Below, piece after piece: positions 36,814 through 45,923 of a stretch of DNA of 64,000 bases. Source of the DNA: Psychrobacter urativorans (GTDB lineage: Bacteria > Pseudomonadota > Gammaproteobacteria > Pseudomonadales > Moraxellaceae); NCBI RefSeq assembly GCF_904846675.1, contig NZ_CAJHBT010000009.1, forward strand, positions 30,532 to 94,531, read 5' to 3'. The translations under genes and the position numbers were made by a program. How positions within the stretch are numbered: the stretch's first letter is position 1; every line of letters begins with the position of its first letter. Under the pieces are notes generated by a model. That model made no database searches. It was not told the origin of the DNA and saw only the letters and a list, made by a program, of their open reading frames with translations.

Positions 36814-37644
36814 TTATACATGCAGCGCATGGCCGCAGCGATCGCAGAAGGTTGCACCCACTGCATGGCCAAACTTACCACAATTCGGACAAGCAATGGG
36901 ATTGAGTTGTGGACGCATATTACGCGCCAGCTCAGCAGTAAAAATACCCGTCGGTACAGCAATAATGGAGTAACCAGCTATCATCACCATAGACGCAATC
37001 GCTTGTCCAATCGGGGTTTTAGGTGACATATCGCCATAGCCAGTTGTGGTTACAGTCACAACCGCCCAATAAATAGACACCGGTATGCTAGTGAATCCAT
37101 TTTCTGCCCCTTCAACCACATAGATAACTGCGCCAAAGATAGTGACTAACAGTACCAAAGATAAGAAAAACACAATAATTTTTTGCTGGCTAGTTCTAAG
37201 GGCAGAGGCCAAAAATCCCGCTTGCTGCATGTAAGCTTTAAGCCCAAGTACCCGAAACACGCGTAATATTCGCAAAATGCGAACAACCAATAGATATTGT
37301 ACGCCTACAAACATCAAGCTTAAATAACTGGGTAATACAGATAATAAATCCACCACCCCAAAGAAGCTAAAAATATAACGCAAGCGGTTAGGCGCTGAAA
37401 ACAGTCTTAAAACATATTCAATAGTAAATAAAATGGTAAAAAACCATTCGGCATAAAAAAACAGCGTGCCATACTGCAAACGCATGTATAACACACTATC
37501 GAGCATCACTACGCCTACACTGGTCAAGATCGCAATCAATAATGTCACATCAAAAAGCTTACCCAAACGGGTATCTGTGCCTTCAATAATGATATGAATG
37601 CGCTTGCGGAGGTGGGTAATGGTTTCAGCAGTCAGTTGCTTCAT
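36814..37644 (-). CDS. Voltage-gated potassium channel with C-terminal zinc ribbon
   Basis: This 276-residue six-helix channel has a voltage-sensor-like S4 (VRILRILRVFRVLGLK, Arg about every third position). The pore has selectivity filter TTTGYGDMSP (about residue 197), followed by S6 and a cytosolic tail. The tail ends with four cysteines, CPNCGKFG and FCDRCGHA, a probable zinc ribbon. The filter has TTTGYGD where many channels have TTVGYGD, which is common in bacterial relatives. The ion is inferred to be potassium. It starts at ATG 37644 and is divergent from yebC. Confidence 0.88.
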   Translation of the reverse strand: MKQLTAETITHLRKRIHIIIEGTDTRLGKLFDVTLLIAILTSVGVVMLDSVLYMRLQYGTLFFYAEWFFTILFTIEYVLRLFSAPNRLRYIFSFFGVVDLLSVLPSYLSLMFVGVQYLLVVRILRILRVFRVLGLKAYMQQAGFLASALRTSQQKIIVFFLSLVLLVTIFGAVIYVVEGAENGFTSIPVSIYWAVVTVTTTGYGDMSPKTPIGQAIASMVMIAGYSIIAVPTGIFTAELARNMRPQLNPIACPNCGKFGHAVGATFCDRCGHALHV

Positions 37645-37963
37645 AGACTCAGTAGGTTCGTAAAGTCGATAATTTCATAGGATTGGTTGTTTTAAAGTGG
37701 TATGAGTCAGTGACGATTAGTCAAATTGCACAGAAGTGGTTTATAATATTATGCACTTATGGCAATCATGACGACACTCAGGTTGTCATAGTGTAGCAAA
37801 AAACCGTTCTTAACGACATACAAATAATTAATTTACGCGTAAGCTTATGACGGTGAACAAGCATGCCAATCGCAAAATAAAAGGCATAAAAATCACTATA
37901 AACGACTGTTATTAACAGCTGTTTTATTAGTGTGATAAATAGTAAAAAACCTAAGGACATAAT

Positions 37964-38713
37964 ATGGCAGGTCATTCGAAGTGGGCAAATATCAAACATC
38001 GCAAAGCCCGTCAGGATGCGGTAAGAGGTAAAGTATTTACCAAGATTATCCGTGAAATTGTCTCAGCTGCCAAGCAAGGTGATGCCGATCCCGATAAAAA
38101 TCCGCGTCTTCGTGCCGTTATCGAAAAAGCACTGTCCGTTAATATGACTAGAGACACGATCAATCGTGCGGTTGCTCGCGGTACTGGCGGCGGTGATAAT
38201 GATAATATGGAAGAAGTTAGCTACGAAGGCTATGGAGTTGGCGGTGTAGCAGTATTAGTCGAAACCATGACTGACAACCTCAACCGAACCGTGAGTGAGG
38301 TCCGTCATGCTTTTACCAAGCACGAGGGCAATCTTGGTACCTCAGGCTCAGTCGCTTATCTTTTTACTAAGCGCGGTGAAATTAGCTTTAACGATATCAG
38401 CTTAGAGGATGAAGTGATGCTCGCGGCGTTAGATGCTGGTGCGCTAGATATCGAAAACGATGGTGAGACCCTGTTAGTCATTACTGAAGTGGACAGCTTT
38501 GGGCACGTTAAAGATGCGCTCAATGCGGCCGGATTGGTCTCTAACAATGCTGAAGTGACTATGGCGCCGGCAACCACGGCTGAGATTGATAACATAGATG
38601 ATGCCGAAAAAGTCATGAAAATGATTGATATGTTAGAGGACATAGATGATGTGCAAGAAGTTTATAGTAATGTAAATTTCTCAGATTCAGTCATGGCAGA
38701 GCTTGAGCAATAA
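37964..38713 (+). CDS. yebC: YebC/PmpR-family protein
   Basis: This is a conserved 249-residue YebC-family protein. It opens [18 protein letters not shown] and has [30 protein letters not shown] and [18 protein letters not shown]. Members act as transcription regulators (PmpR) in some bacteria, and relatives help ribosomes pass polyproline-type stalls. Which role applies here is unknown. The usual ruvC-ruvA-ruvB neighbours are not present. AAGGA precedes the ATG and a strong terminator follows. Confidence 0.95.
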   Translation: MAGHSKWANIKHRKARQDAVRGKVFTKIIREIVSAAKQGDADPDKNPRLRAVIEKALSVNMTRDTINRAVARGTGGGDNDNMEEVSYEGYGVGGVAVLVETMTDNLNRTVSEVRHAFTKHEGNLGTSGSVAYLFTKRGEISFNDISLEDEVMLAALDAGALDIENDGETLLVITEVDSFGHVKDALNAAGLVSNNAEVTMAPATTAEIDNIDDAEKVMKMIDMLEDIDDVQEVYSNVNFSDSVMAELEQ

Positions 38714-38785
38714 CTGAGTTTTATACTCTGATGATTTATAAGAAAAACTTATAAGCTAAATCTCAATAAAAACCTATTACCTAAT

Positions 38786-38821
38786 AAAAAAGCCAAATGC
38801 AATTTGGTGTTTGGCTTTTTT
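38786..38821. terminator. Bidirectional terminator between yebC and ogt
   Basis: The stem AAAAAAGCCAAA pairs perfectly with TTTGGCTTTTTT around a 12-base loop. It lies between two convergent genes and can serve both. Confidence 0.88.
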
Positions 38822-38852
38822 ATTGGGTTCCTTAAAGTTGAGCTGTTCAACC

Positions 38853-39452
38853 TCACGATTTACATTCAACACCTTCAAGCGCTAGTAAACACTCTTTCTT
38901 ATTTAACCCGCCGGTATAACCGCCCAGCTTACCATCACTGGCAATCACCCGATGACAGGGAATTATAATACTCAATGGGTTTTTTCCATTGGCATTGGCT
39001 ACTGCACGATAGCCTTTTGGACTATTAACGCGCTCTGCTAGTGTTTTATAGCTGATAGTCTCACCATGATTGATACCTAGTAAAGCTTGCCAAACTTTTT
39101 GCTGAAATGGCGTACCTAAAGAGGTATCAAGTGGTAAATCAAAATTTTGACGCTTTCCTCGTAAGTATTGCTGTAATTGAGCAACTGCTGCTAACAGTAA
39201 CTGCTGTTCAGAATCGCTATCATCCAACTGATCCGCTGTTATAAATTGAACCTTAAAACTATTAAGATTATAGCGTTTCACTAAAGCGCTCAATTTTATA
39301 CTGTCCTGCCAGCTCTCATTAGCTTGTAACCACGTACAGCAAATAAGCTTTGGTGTACCAGCTATCGTATGGCTAGCCAGTAAAATTGAGATATTAGTAA
39401 ATGATGAATTGAGTTGAGCACTATCCGATAACGCTACACTGGTCACAATCAT
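38853..39452 (-). CDS. ogt: Methylated-DNA-protein-cysteine methyltransferase
   Basis: This suicide DNA-repair protein moves methyl groups from O6-methylguanine to its own cysteine. The active site is IIIPCHRVIASDGKLGGYTGG (about residues 159-179). The helix-turn-helix stretch has TPFQQKVWQAL, YKTLAERV and GYRAVANANGKNP. The 199-residue length suits a lone Ogt-type protein with a divergent N-terminal domain and no AdaA part. It lies 21 bp downstream of ftsY on the same strand, so it may be co-transcribed. With the AlkA-like glycosylase it is the second alkylation-repair gene in the window. Confidence 0.92.
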   Translation of the reverse strand: MIVTSVALSDSAQLNSSFTNISILLASHTIAGTPKLICCTWLQANESWQDSIKLSALVKRYNLNSFKVQFITADQLDDSDSEQQLLLAAVAQLQQYLRGKRQNFDLPLDTSLGTPFQQKVWQALLGINHGETISYKTLAERVNSPKGYRAVANANGKNPLSIIIPCHRVIASDGKLGGYTGGLNKKECLLALEGVECKS

Positions 39453-39473
39453 AATACTGCCTCAATTAAAATT

Positions 39474-40925
39474 TTACTTATCATCAGTCTCAAACAATGC
39501 CGCGACGAATTGCTTCGGACTAAAGGCACGCAGATCATCAATCGACTCACCAACGCCGATATAACGAATAGGCACATCGGTGGTTTCTGCAATATTAAAT
39601 ACTACACCGCCTTTAGCCGTGCCGTCTAATTTAGTAATGGTGATACCCGTTAACGGTACGACCTTATTAAATAGCTCAACTTGGTTAATGGCATTTTGAC
39701 CTGTGCCCGCATCGAGCACAATCATGCCTTCATGCGGCGCAGTGGGATCAGCTTTATGCATGACACGTACCACTTTTTCTAGCTCCGCCATCAGATGGGT
39801 TTTATTTTGCAAACGCCCAGCTGTATCGGCTATTAGAACATCAATATTTTTGGCTTTGGCAGACTGCATCGCATCGAAGATAACCGAAGCACTGTCTGAG
39901 CCATGACCTTGAGCGATGACCGGAATATCATTACGCTCGCCCCAAATTTGCAGCTGTTCGGTGGCAGCAGCGCGGAATGTATCACCGGCAGCAAGCATCA
40001 CCGACTTACCTTCACCCTGCAAGCGCTTGGCAAGTTTGCCAATAGTCGTAGTTTTGCCCACACCATTGACCCCAACTACTAAAATAACGAAAGGTTTTTT
40101 ACTGGTATCAATGACAAGTGGTGCAACTTTTGGTGTTAAAATGTCGACCAGCTCAGTTTGCAGGGCTTTATATAATGAATGGGCGTAAATTAAGTCGCCG
40201 CGGGTAGTCTGCTCAGTTAAGCTCTTAATAATACGATTGGTTGCATTAACGCCAATATCCGCGACCAACAACTGGTCCTCAACTTCCTCCAACAGTTCAT
40301 CATCAATCTCTTTACCACCAATCAGAATACTGACCATGCCTTCTGCTAGATTCTTACGCGACTTCGTTAACCCCGTTTTCATACGGTTAAACCAGCTGCC
40401 TTTTTGACGACCTTGCGCCTCACCTTCAGGTTCTTGTTGTTCTGGCTGCTCTTCTTCTACTAGTATAGATGGCTCGGCAGCTTGGCTTTTAGGGCTCACG
40501 CTTGGACTATCGCCTAGCTGCGCCTGCAAAGGCATTTTTGGTATAGTCGTCTGCGCAGACTCATTACTTGTCTGTTGCTGTGATTGATGTTGTGGCTGGT
40601 TCTTTGATTCACTGGCATTAGGCGGTGTGCTTTCAGTCTCATTTTTGACTTCTGGTGATACAATCGGTGAACCTAAAGCTATACTTTCTGCGGCATTAGC
40701 GCTGGATACCTCTTTATTGGCTGTAATGCCCTCTTTATTCTCTTGGGCTTTTTCTTGGTGAGACGTTTCAGTTTCGGGCTTAGAGTCCGATTTTGGCTCA
40801 GGCTCGTCGATAATGGACACCGATTGCGCTGGCATGCTGGGTAAGGTAATATCATCGTCATCTAAATCATCAAGGCCGCCATCTAAATTAATGACCACGC
40901 GATTGCTATTATTTGGATTATTCAT
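39474..40925 (-). CDS. ftsY: Signal recognition particle receptor
   Basis: FtsY is the GTPase docking receptor that brings SRP-ribosome complexes to the inner membrane. The first ~185 residues form an acidic, Gln/Ser/Glu-rich A domain. The NG domain begins NRMKTGLTKSRKNLAEGM. The G motifs are GVNGVGKTTTIGKLA (G1), DTFRAAATEQL, DTAGRLQNK (G3) and TKLDGTAKGG (G4). It ends with FSPKQFVAALFE. At 483 residues it is near E. coli FtsY. Placement near an M16 peptidase pair is familiar from pseudomonads; here the pair is divergent and separated by two small lipoproteins. The 331-bp gap to the first lipoprotein contains a 15-bp direct repeat and no clear gene. Confidence 0.95.
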   Translation of the reverse strand: MNNPNNSNRVVINLDGGLDDLDDDDITLPSMPAQSVSIIDEPEPKSDSKPETETSHQEKAQENKEGITANKEVSSANAAESIALGSPIVSPEVKNETESTPPNASESKNQPQHQSQQQTSNESAQTTIPKMPLQAQLGDSPSVSPKSQAAEPSILVEEEQPEQQEPEGEAQGRQKGSWFNRMKTGLTKSRKNLAEGMVSILIGGKEIDDELLEEVEDQLLVADIGVNATNRIIKSLTEQTTRGDLIYAHSLYKALQTELVDILTPKVAPLVIDTSKKPFVILVVGVNGVGKTTTIGKLAKRLQGEGKSVMLAAGDTFRAAATEQLQIWGERNDIPVIAQGHGSDSASVIFDAMQSAKAKNIDVLIADTAGRLQNKTHLMAELEKVVRVMHKADPTAPHEGMIVLDAGTGQNAINQVELFNKVVPLTGITITKLDGTAKGGVVFNIAETTDVPIRYIGVGESIDDLRAFSPKQFVAALFETDDK

Positions 40926-41188
40926 AAGTTCGCCTAAAAGTTAGCACTGTCAGTAAAATGTGTATGGTGCCATTTATATCAGCCTATAGTCGCATAATTA
41001 GCGATATCGGTATTGGCACTCATTTTTAGCCTAGTTTAGCATAATTTGGCGGCCGCTCAGTTACCTGATAGATAGGCATGACAATCCTTCCTAAAGTTCA
41101 TATGAAAGCTGATAAGAAAGAGCGTAAGAAAGCTTATCTTAAGGTTTGGACACAAATATATGACCTTGAACATGCTAAACTTCGCCTA

Positions 41189-41218
41189 TTCTTATTCAAA
41201 CATTTCTTATTCAAATTA
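41189..41218. repeat. 15-bp tandem duplication upstream of the small lipoprotein
   Basis: TTCTTATTCAAACAT (41189-41203) is followed directly by TTCTTATTCAAATTA (41204-41218), with the first 12 bases identical. It ends 38 bp before the lipoprotein ATG. Confidence 0.65.
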
Positions 41219-41256
41219 TTTGAACATCGTCTAGCAGTCTTTTATTGGGAAAACTT

Positions 41257-41409
41257 ATGTTATCGATATTTACTTGTAATAAAAAACTTGCCAGCATAAG
41301 CTTGGCTCTGTTGGTGGCGACAATGGCCATATCGTCTACAGGCTGTAGTACCACTCACGAGTTTAAACCGACTGCTAGTGTCATGGTTGGCACACATAAG
41401 TCTTTATGA
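41257..41409 (+). CDS. Small predicted lipoprotein, copy 1
   Basis: This is a 50-residue open frame. A basic start (MLSIFTCNKK) leads to a hydrophobic core and the lipobox SSTGC (Cys at residue 30). The mature part is only 21 residues: CSTTHEFKPTASVMVGTHKSL apart from the lipid. The signal is classic for export and lipid attachment. No function is known to me. The second lipoprotein 70 bp downstream has a mature part of the same length sharing C-x-T and PTA, so the two are probably paralogues. The pair sits between ftsY and the M16 peptidases. The ribosome site is weak. Confidence 0.7.
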   Translation: MLSIFTCNKKLASISLALLVATMAISSTGCSTTHEFKPTASVMVGTHKSL

Positions 41410-41481
41410 CCTTCTTTAGCTTTTATGGCAAGATTTAATGCCAGTACATTCAATAATTATTTTATATAAGTAGGGTCTATT

Positions 41482-41736
41482 ATGTTGTCCTCAATGCAAT
41501 CACGTTTCTTAGAACCTCAGCATTTATTGAAGTTTAATCACCAATCAAGCAATGCCACTTATGAGAACACTAAGCATAAGAAAGCTACGCATAAAAAAGT
41601 CAGGCATGAAAAAGCGACTAAGATAACCTTCACGCTCATTATCGCGGCTTTGTCTTTTTCAGCGGTAGGTTGTAACACTCTGCAAGCGCTTGAACCCACC
41701 GCCATTTTAATTTCTGATATAAAAAATTCTATATAA
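41482..41736 (+). CDS. Small predicted lipoprotein, copy 2, with unusually long N-region
   Basis: This is an 84-residue open frame with a strong site, AAGTAGGG, six bases before the ATG. A hydrophobic segment (TFTLIIAALSFSAVGC) with a lipobox cysteine is preceded by about 48 polar, His/Lys-rich residues, far longer than a normal n-region. Part of this is three 5-residue units (HKKAT, HKKVR, HEKAT) from a 15-bp tandem repeat. The mature part CNTLQALEPTAILISDIKNS-I is 21 residues, as in copy 1. An ATG-AAA-AAG in the neighbouring frame (41606) would give a normal short signal if one base were added, so a frameshift is a possible alternative history. Confidence 0.55.
   Translation: MLSSMQSRFLEPQHLLKFNHQSSNATYENTKHKKATHKKVRHEKATKITFTLIIAALSFSAVGCNTLQALEPTAILISDIKNSI
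41575..41619. repeat. Degenerate 15-bp tandem repeat (3 units) in lipoprotein copy 2
   Basis: The units CATAAGAAAGCTACG, CATAAAAAAGTCAGG and CATGAAAAAGCGACT lie head to tail. They encode His/Lys-rich pentapeptides ahead of the hydrophobic signal segment. Confidence 0.65.
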
Positions 41737-41834
41737 CGTTGCCCATTGCTATATTTAGCTGCTTGTTATACTCAACAGCTTTTTATATTTGAAATTACTG
41801 TATTTAGTCGTCATTTTTATAAGTAGAAAATCCT

Positions 41835-43310
41835 ATGTCATCATCTATAATGCTGCATGTTGCTTGCGCTTTAGCAGTTGCCACCACCATCAGCGCTTGC
41901 CAAACCAGTAACTTTCAGCAAAATGCGCAACCTAACACGACTTCAGTCGAAACAGTGTCAAAAACATCAGGTTCAGCCAACAAACCATCAGCACTAGCGA
42001 TAGATTTGTCGGGTCGCCATGAATATCAGTTGGACAATGGTCTAAAGATTATCGTTAAAGAAGACCACCGCGCACCAGTGGTGATGACTCAAATCTGGTA
42101 TCGGGTCGGGTCGGCGGATGAACCGCTCGATAAAGGTGGTATCTCACATTTACTTGAGCACATGATGTTTAAAGGCACAGCTGACGTGTCAAGCGATGAT
42201 TTTGAGCGCTTGATTGCTAAATTTGGCGGCGTTAATAATGCCTTTACCAGCTACGACTATACCGGCTACTACGAGCTGTTTCCGGCAAATCGGTTGCCAT
42301 TAGCGCTAGAGCTTGAAGCCGACCGTATGAAAAATTTACGTTTTGATGCCAAAGAATTTGCCAAAGAGCATCAAGTGGTCATGGAGGAGCGCCGCCAGCG
42401 TACTGATGACAACCCGCTTGCAAAAGCTTACGAGTCGTTTCGCTTACTGGCCTTGCCTGATAGTCCTAAAGGTGAATCCGTCATTGGACCTATGAGCGAG
42501 CTTGAGTCTATTACCCTGCCAGAATTAAAAGACTGGTATAACACTTGGTATGCCCCTAATAATGCCACCTTGGTCATTGTCGGCGACGTTGAGCCGCAAG
42601 AGGTATTAGCACAAGTGAAACGCTACTTTGACGAATTACCAACTAGCAAACTACCTACACGCCCTGCCGTCCTTCAACAAGGATTCCGGGGCTATCAACA
42701 AGTCAGCTCCGAGCAGGCGGTACAAGTGCCGGTATTATTGATGGGTTATAACGTGCCTGGCCTACTGACTTCTCCAAATAACGATGAAAAACAAGCTTAT
42801 GCTTTATCTTTAGCACAAGACGTATTAGATGGTGGCCTATCTGCACGCTTAGAGAAAAGACTCATTCGTGAACAAGGTTTATTGACCACCGTCGGCACCT
42901 CTTATGATTTATTAGATAGAGGTGATGGGCTGTTCTTGATCCAAGCGACCCCCCGTGAAGGCGTGAGCTTAGAGCAAGCGCAACAAGCTATCATCACTGA
43001 AATTAATAAACTTGCCACTGACCCGATTGCCGGTGATGAAATCAGTCGTGCCAAGACCAATACTGTCACTGGTCTAATCTATGCCCAAGACAGTATGGAG
43101 GGACAAGCGCAAATGATTGGCTCGCTACAATCTATCGGTCTTGATGATAGGCTACTTGCGACTTTACCTGCCAAACTTGATAGCGTGACTGTCGCTGATA
43201 TTAAAGCCGCTAGTAAAAAATATCTGGTCAAAGACAACCTGACGGTAATGTATGTGGTACCGCCCGCAGACAAAACGAGTAAAGCTAAAGCCCCGAAGAC
43301 AAATAAGTAA
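41835..43310 (+). CDS. M16 zinc metallopeptidase, catalytic subunit
   Basis: This 491-residue exported peptidase of the pitrilysin/M16B type has an inverted zinc motif, HLLEHMMFKG (about residues 106-115), and the downstream glutamate in HQVVMEERRQRTDDN (about 180). A hydrophobic start ends in the lipobox-like TISAC, so it is probably a lipoprotein facing the periplasm. M16B enzymes work as heterodimers with an inactive partner, which is the next gene. Substrates of these paired peptidases in gamma-proteobacteria are not settled. Confidence 0.92.
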   Translation: MSSSIMLHVACALAVATTISACQTSNFQQNAQPNTTSVETVSKTSGSANKPSALAIDLSGRHEYQLDNGLKIIVKEDHRAPVVMTQIWYRVGSADEPLDKGGISHLLEHMMFKGTADVSSDDFERLIAKFGGVNNAFTSYDYTGYYELFPANRLPLALELEADRMKNLRFDAKEFAKEHQVVMEERRQRTDDNPLAKAYESFRLLALPDSPKGESVIGPMSELESITLPELKDWYNTWYAPNNATLVIVGDVEPQEVLAQVKRYFDELPTSKLPTRPAVLQQGFRGYQQVSSEQAVQVPVLLMGYNVPGLLTSPNNDEKQAYALSLAQDVLDGGLSARLEKRLIREQGLLTTVGTSYDLLDRGDGLFLIQATPREGVSLEQAQQAIITEINKLATDPIAGDEISRAKTNTVTGLIYAQDSMEGQAQMIGSLQSIGLDDRLLATLPAKLDSVTVADIKAASKKYLVKDNLTVMYVVPPADKTSKAKAPKTNK

Positions 43311-43381
43311 AAAATGAGCTTTAGTTAAACACTTCACCTATTTGGCACTCAGCAATTTTTTGTGAACCTTTTATCAAAAAG

Positions 43382-43411
43382 CTCTTTATTAAGAAGCCCT
43401 TTATTAAGAAG
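43382..43411. repeat. 15-bp tandem duplication covering the ribosome-site region of the second M16 gene
   Basis: CTCTTTATTAAGAAG (43382-43396) is followed directly by CCCTTTATTAAGAAG (43397-43411), with 14 of 15 bases equal. It ends six bases before the ATG, so the purine-rich AAGAAG that may bind the ribosome is duplicated. Confidence 0.75.
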
Positions 43412-43417
43412 ACAATC

Positions 43418-45004
43418 ATGACACATAAGACTTCTATATCTCATTTAACAAGAACCTCTACATACTCTGCAGCCAGCATAGTAGAGTTAGCTCAATCTAT
43501 AAAGCCTAAATCGACACGGCTATTGTATCTAAGCGTAAGTATGGCTATTGGATTAGCCACAGGATTAACAGCATCGATTGTTCCTGCTTACGCTGATGCG
43601 GATATGACGGAAAATCGTGCGTCCACAGCCGACATCGATGCCAATGCACCTATCGTGGCGCTATCAAAACTGCGCAGCCTTGATAACGTCAAACCTCTAC
43701 AAGTGACCGTACCGAAAATTCAACATTTCCGAACCAAGTCTGGTGTGCCAGTCTCTTTTGTGCGTGCTGAGGCTTTGCCTATTGTCGATATTGACCTACG
43801 TTTTAATGCTGGCAGTGCCCACGATGGTGATATACGTGCGGATGGTTTTGGCATTGCTAATATGACCGCTACTATGCTCACCCAAGGCACCAAACGCTTG
43901 GATGAAGATGACTTTACACGGGCAATCGAAACTTTGGGTGTTAATTTAAATAGCAGTGCTTATAAAGACATGTTTATCGTCTCACTGCGTAGTTTATCTG
44001 ATGACGAACACCTATTATCAGCTATTGATTTAATGACTCAAATGCTTACCGAGTCAAGCTTTGACACCCAAATTTTAGCCCGTAACAAAGCACGGTTATT
44101 AGTGGGATTACAGCAGCAAAAACAAGACCCTGGTAGTCTTGCCAGCCTGGCTTTTAGCAAAGCATTATATGGCACACACCCTTACGCCCACCCCTCTTCT
44201 GGCACTCTTGAGACCGTCCCTAGTATTCAGAAAAAGGACTTAACAAACTTCCAAAAGCGCTACTTAGTTGCCGCCAATGCATCACTAGCTATGACTGGTA
44301 ACTTAACCCTTACTCAAGCCAAAAAACTGGCCGAAGATCTTACTGCTGACTTAGCAACCGGTAAAGCGGCGGCGGTCCTACCTGAACCCAAAGCGCTGAC
44401 CAAAGCTCAGCATATTCATATCCCCTTCCCCAGCACCCAAACCACCGTACTAATGGGACAACTGGGCGAGAAACGCGCCACTGACCCCAAAGCCCAGCAA
44501 CAGCAAACCAACTTTGCAGTCGGCAATGATGTATTGGCAGGCGGTGATTTCAATGCGCGGCTGATGACCGAAATTCGGCAAAACCTTGGCTATACTTACG
44601 GTATATCTGGCTCTATGAATCCGATGCTAGCGCGTGGCCCTTATCAAATTGGTTTTGCTACCCGCAATGATAAAGCACGTTCGGCGATTGATGCTAGCGT
44701 GGCAGTAATAGATGATACTTTGGACAATGGTATCACTAGTGCTGAGATGCAATTGACGACGGATAACTTAAAGAATAGCTTTCCGATGGGCTTTGCCAGT
44801 AATGCTGGCATTAACGGTTTGCTGGGCATGATGAATTTTTATCAGTTACCGGATGATTATCTGACCGATTATATGAGCCGTATTGAAAAAGTAGAGCTCG
44901 CATCAGTTAATCAAACCATGCGTGACACCCTACAGCCGGATAAGTTTTTGATTGTGACTGTTGGACAGGACAATCCATGGGATAGCAAAACAGCCAAGCC
45001 TTAA
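43418..45004 (+). CDS. M16 peptidase-like protein, non-catalytic subunit
   Basis: This 528-residue M16 homologue has a signal-type segment (LYLSVSMAIGLATGLTASIVPAYADA) rather than a lipobox. The zinc motif is absent. Where HxxEH should stand (about residue 145) the sequence reads NMTATMLTQGTKRLDED. The late M16 block is present as TEIRQNLGYTYGISGSM. This is the usual inactive partner that shapes the chamber of the heterodimer with the upstream enzyme. The genes are 107 bp apart and presumably co-expressed. The start is ATG 43418, inside reach of a duplicated AAGAAG. Confidence 0.9.
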   Translation: MTHKTSISHLTRTSTYSAASIVELAQSIKPKSTRLLYLSVSMAIGLATGLTASIVPAYADADMTENRASTADIDANAPIVALSKLRSLDNVKPLQVTVPKIQHFRTKSGVPVSFVRAEALPIVDIDLRFNAGSAHDGDIRADGFGIANMTATMLTQGTKRLDEDDFTRAIETLGVNLNSSAYKDMFIVSLRSLSDDEHLLSAIDLMTQMLTESSFDTQILARNKARLLVGLQQQKQDPGSLASLAFSKALYGTHPYAHPSSGTLETVPSIQKKDLTNFQKRYLVAANASLAMTGNLTLTQAKKLAEDLTADLATGKAAAVLPEPKALTKAQHIHIPFPSTQTTVLMGQLGEKRATDPKAQQQQTNFAVGNDVLAGGDFNARLMTEIRQNLGYTYGISGSMNPMLARGPYQIGFATRNDKARSAIDASVAVIDDTLDNGITSAEMQLTTDNLKNSFPMGFASNAGINGLLGMMNFYQLPDDYLTDYMSRIEKVELASVNQTMRDTLQPDKFLIVTVGQDNPWDSKTAKP

Positions 45005-45052
45005 AAAGGATGCCATTAGTCAGTTCAGGTAAGATATTTGAAGGTTAATAGT

Positions 45053-45415
45053 TTAGTCGATGAGGCTAATTGCTACATCATAGCGTAGGCGTTCAGGCTT
45101 ATGGGCTGCCCCATAATAAGACAGGCGAATCACATGCTTGTCATAAGAGGCAACCTGATAGGCACCATCAGCAAAGTCATGCACAGCAGGAACAATTAAT
45201 AGCGCCTCAATTTGACTGTTATTAACCGTAATAGCAATCTGCTGACCTGTACGCGGATATAAGAAATAATCACAATGCTCATCAACCATAACTTCTGCAA
45301 TGCGTTCAATAGTATTTGTATCGACGTCCTTTTGTAACATCTTTGGACAGATATCTGCACGCTTGGCTGCTAGTCGTGCATAAGAGTTTTTAATATTGGC
45401 TTCAGTCTCAGCCAT
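45053..45415 (-). CDS. Hypothetical protein, second gene of a two-gene unit
   Basis: This 120-residue soluble protein has no signal peptide or membrane helix, and I do not recognise it. The N-terminal half is helical and charged (residues 1-45). The second half alternates hydrophobic strands (IAITVNNSQIEALLIVPAVHDF, HVIRLSYYG, RYDVAISLID), suggesting a small alpha/beta fold. It begins six bases after the stop of the upstream predicted lipoprotein gene, so they form one transcription unit convergent with the M16 pair. Confidence 0.65.
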   Translation of the reverse strand: MAETEANIKNSYARLAAKRADICPKMLQKDVDTNTIERIAEVMVDEHCDYFLYPRTGQQIAITVNNSQIEALLIVPAVHDFADGAYQVASYDKHVIRLSYYGAAHKPERLRYDVAISLID

Positions 45416-45421
45416 ATATGT

Positions 45422-45553
45422 TTATTTTTCTGGGTAGGGTAAGTCCACTTCTTGGTCAGCTGCAGACTCTTTTCGACTGCATGCATTGATAATCAATAGC
45501 GCTGACACCGCACCAATCAATAGAAGTAGATGCATCATCTTTAATGGCACCAT
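45422..45553 (-). CDS. Small predicted lipoprotein
   Basis: From ATG 45553 the protein is 43 residues: MVPLKMMHLLLLIGAVSALL, then IINAC (lipobox-like, with an unusual Asn at -2) and a short acidic tail SRKESAADQEVDLPYPEK. Longer starts at ATG 45613 or GTG 45622 would put 20-23 polar residues before the signal segment and are less likely. It is coupled to the unknown gene six bases downstream. No function is assigned. The 370-bp gap to the M15 gene is AT-rich, and nothing was recognised in it. Confidence 0.5.
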   Translation of the reverse strand: MVPLKMMHLLLLIGAVSALLIINACSRKESAADQEVDLPYPEK

Positions 45554-45923
45554 TATGTATTTACCTAGATGAAAATTATGTGTTTTCGTTAATACGGACC
45601 ACAAATTTTTCATAAATCTCACTTAAGTTCACTCGACGGCTCTTTTCCATATTAAATCTTTCAAAATAAGAAAAGAAGCAACGAGCGTCAGCTATAGCAA
45701 TGAACAATAATTTGTGACCATTAAAGCATAACTCTCCATAGATTTGAGACTTTTTGATTAACTATGTATCTATTCATCCGGATTTTTAACCGTCTGTCAG
45801 TTTTTAAACTTGTATTTTTAGCCAATATTTATCTGTATTTGATAGATTTTATTCTACTCAGATTACTGTTATACAGTTTGTATTGATGGATTTTAATTGA
45901 GATGCTCGGTCTGAAGTACTTGG

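Noticed and set aside
37778..37999. 73-codon minus-strand frame overlapping the yebC start
   Set aside because: It is antisense to the conserved yebC N-terminus and lies over its promoter.
41078..41299. 73-codon plus-strand frame before the first small lipoprotein
   Set aside because: It overlaps the lipoprotein start, its second half is odd in composition with a tandem DNA duplication, and it has no recognisable domain. The first 35 codons (Lys-rich) leave some doubt.
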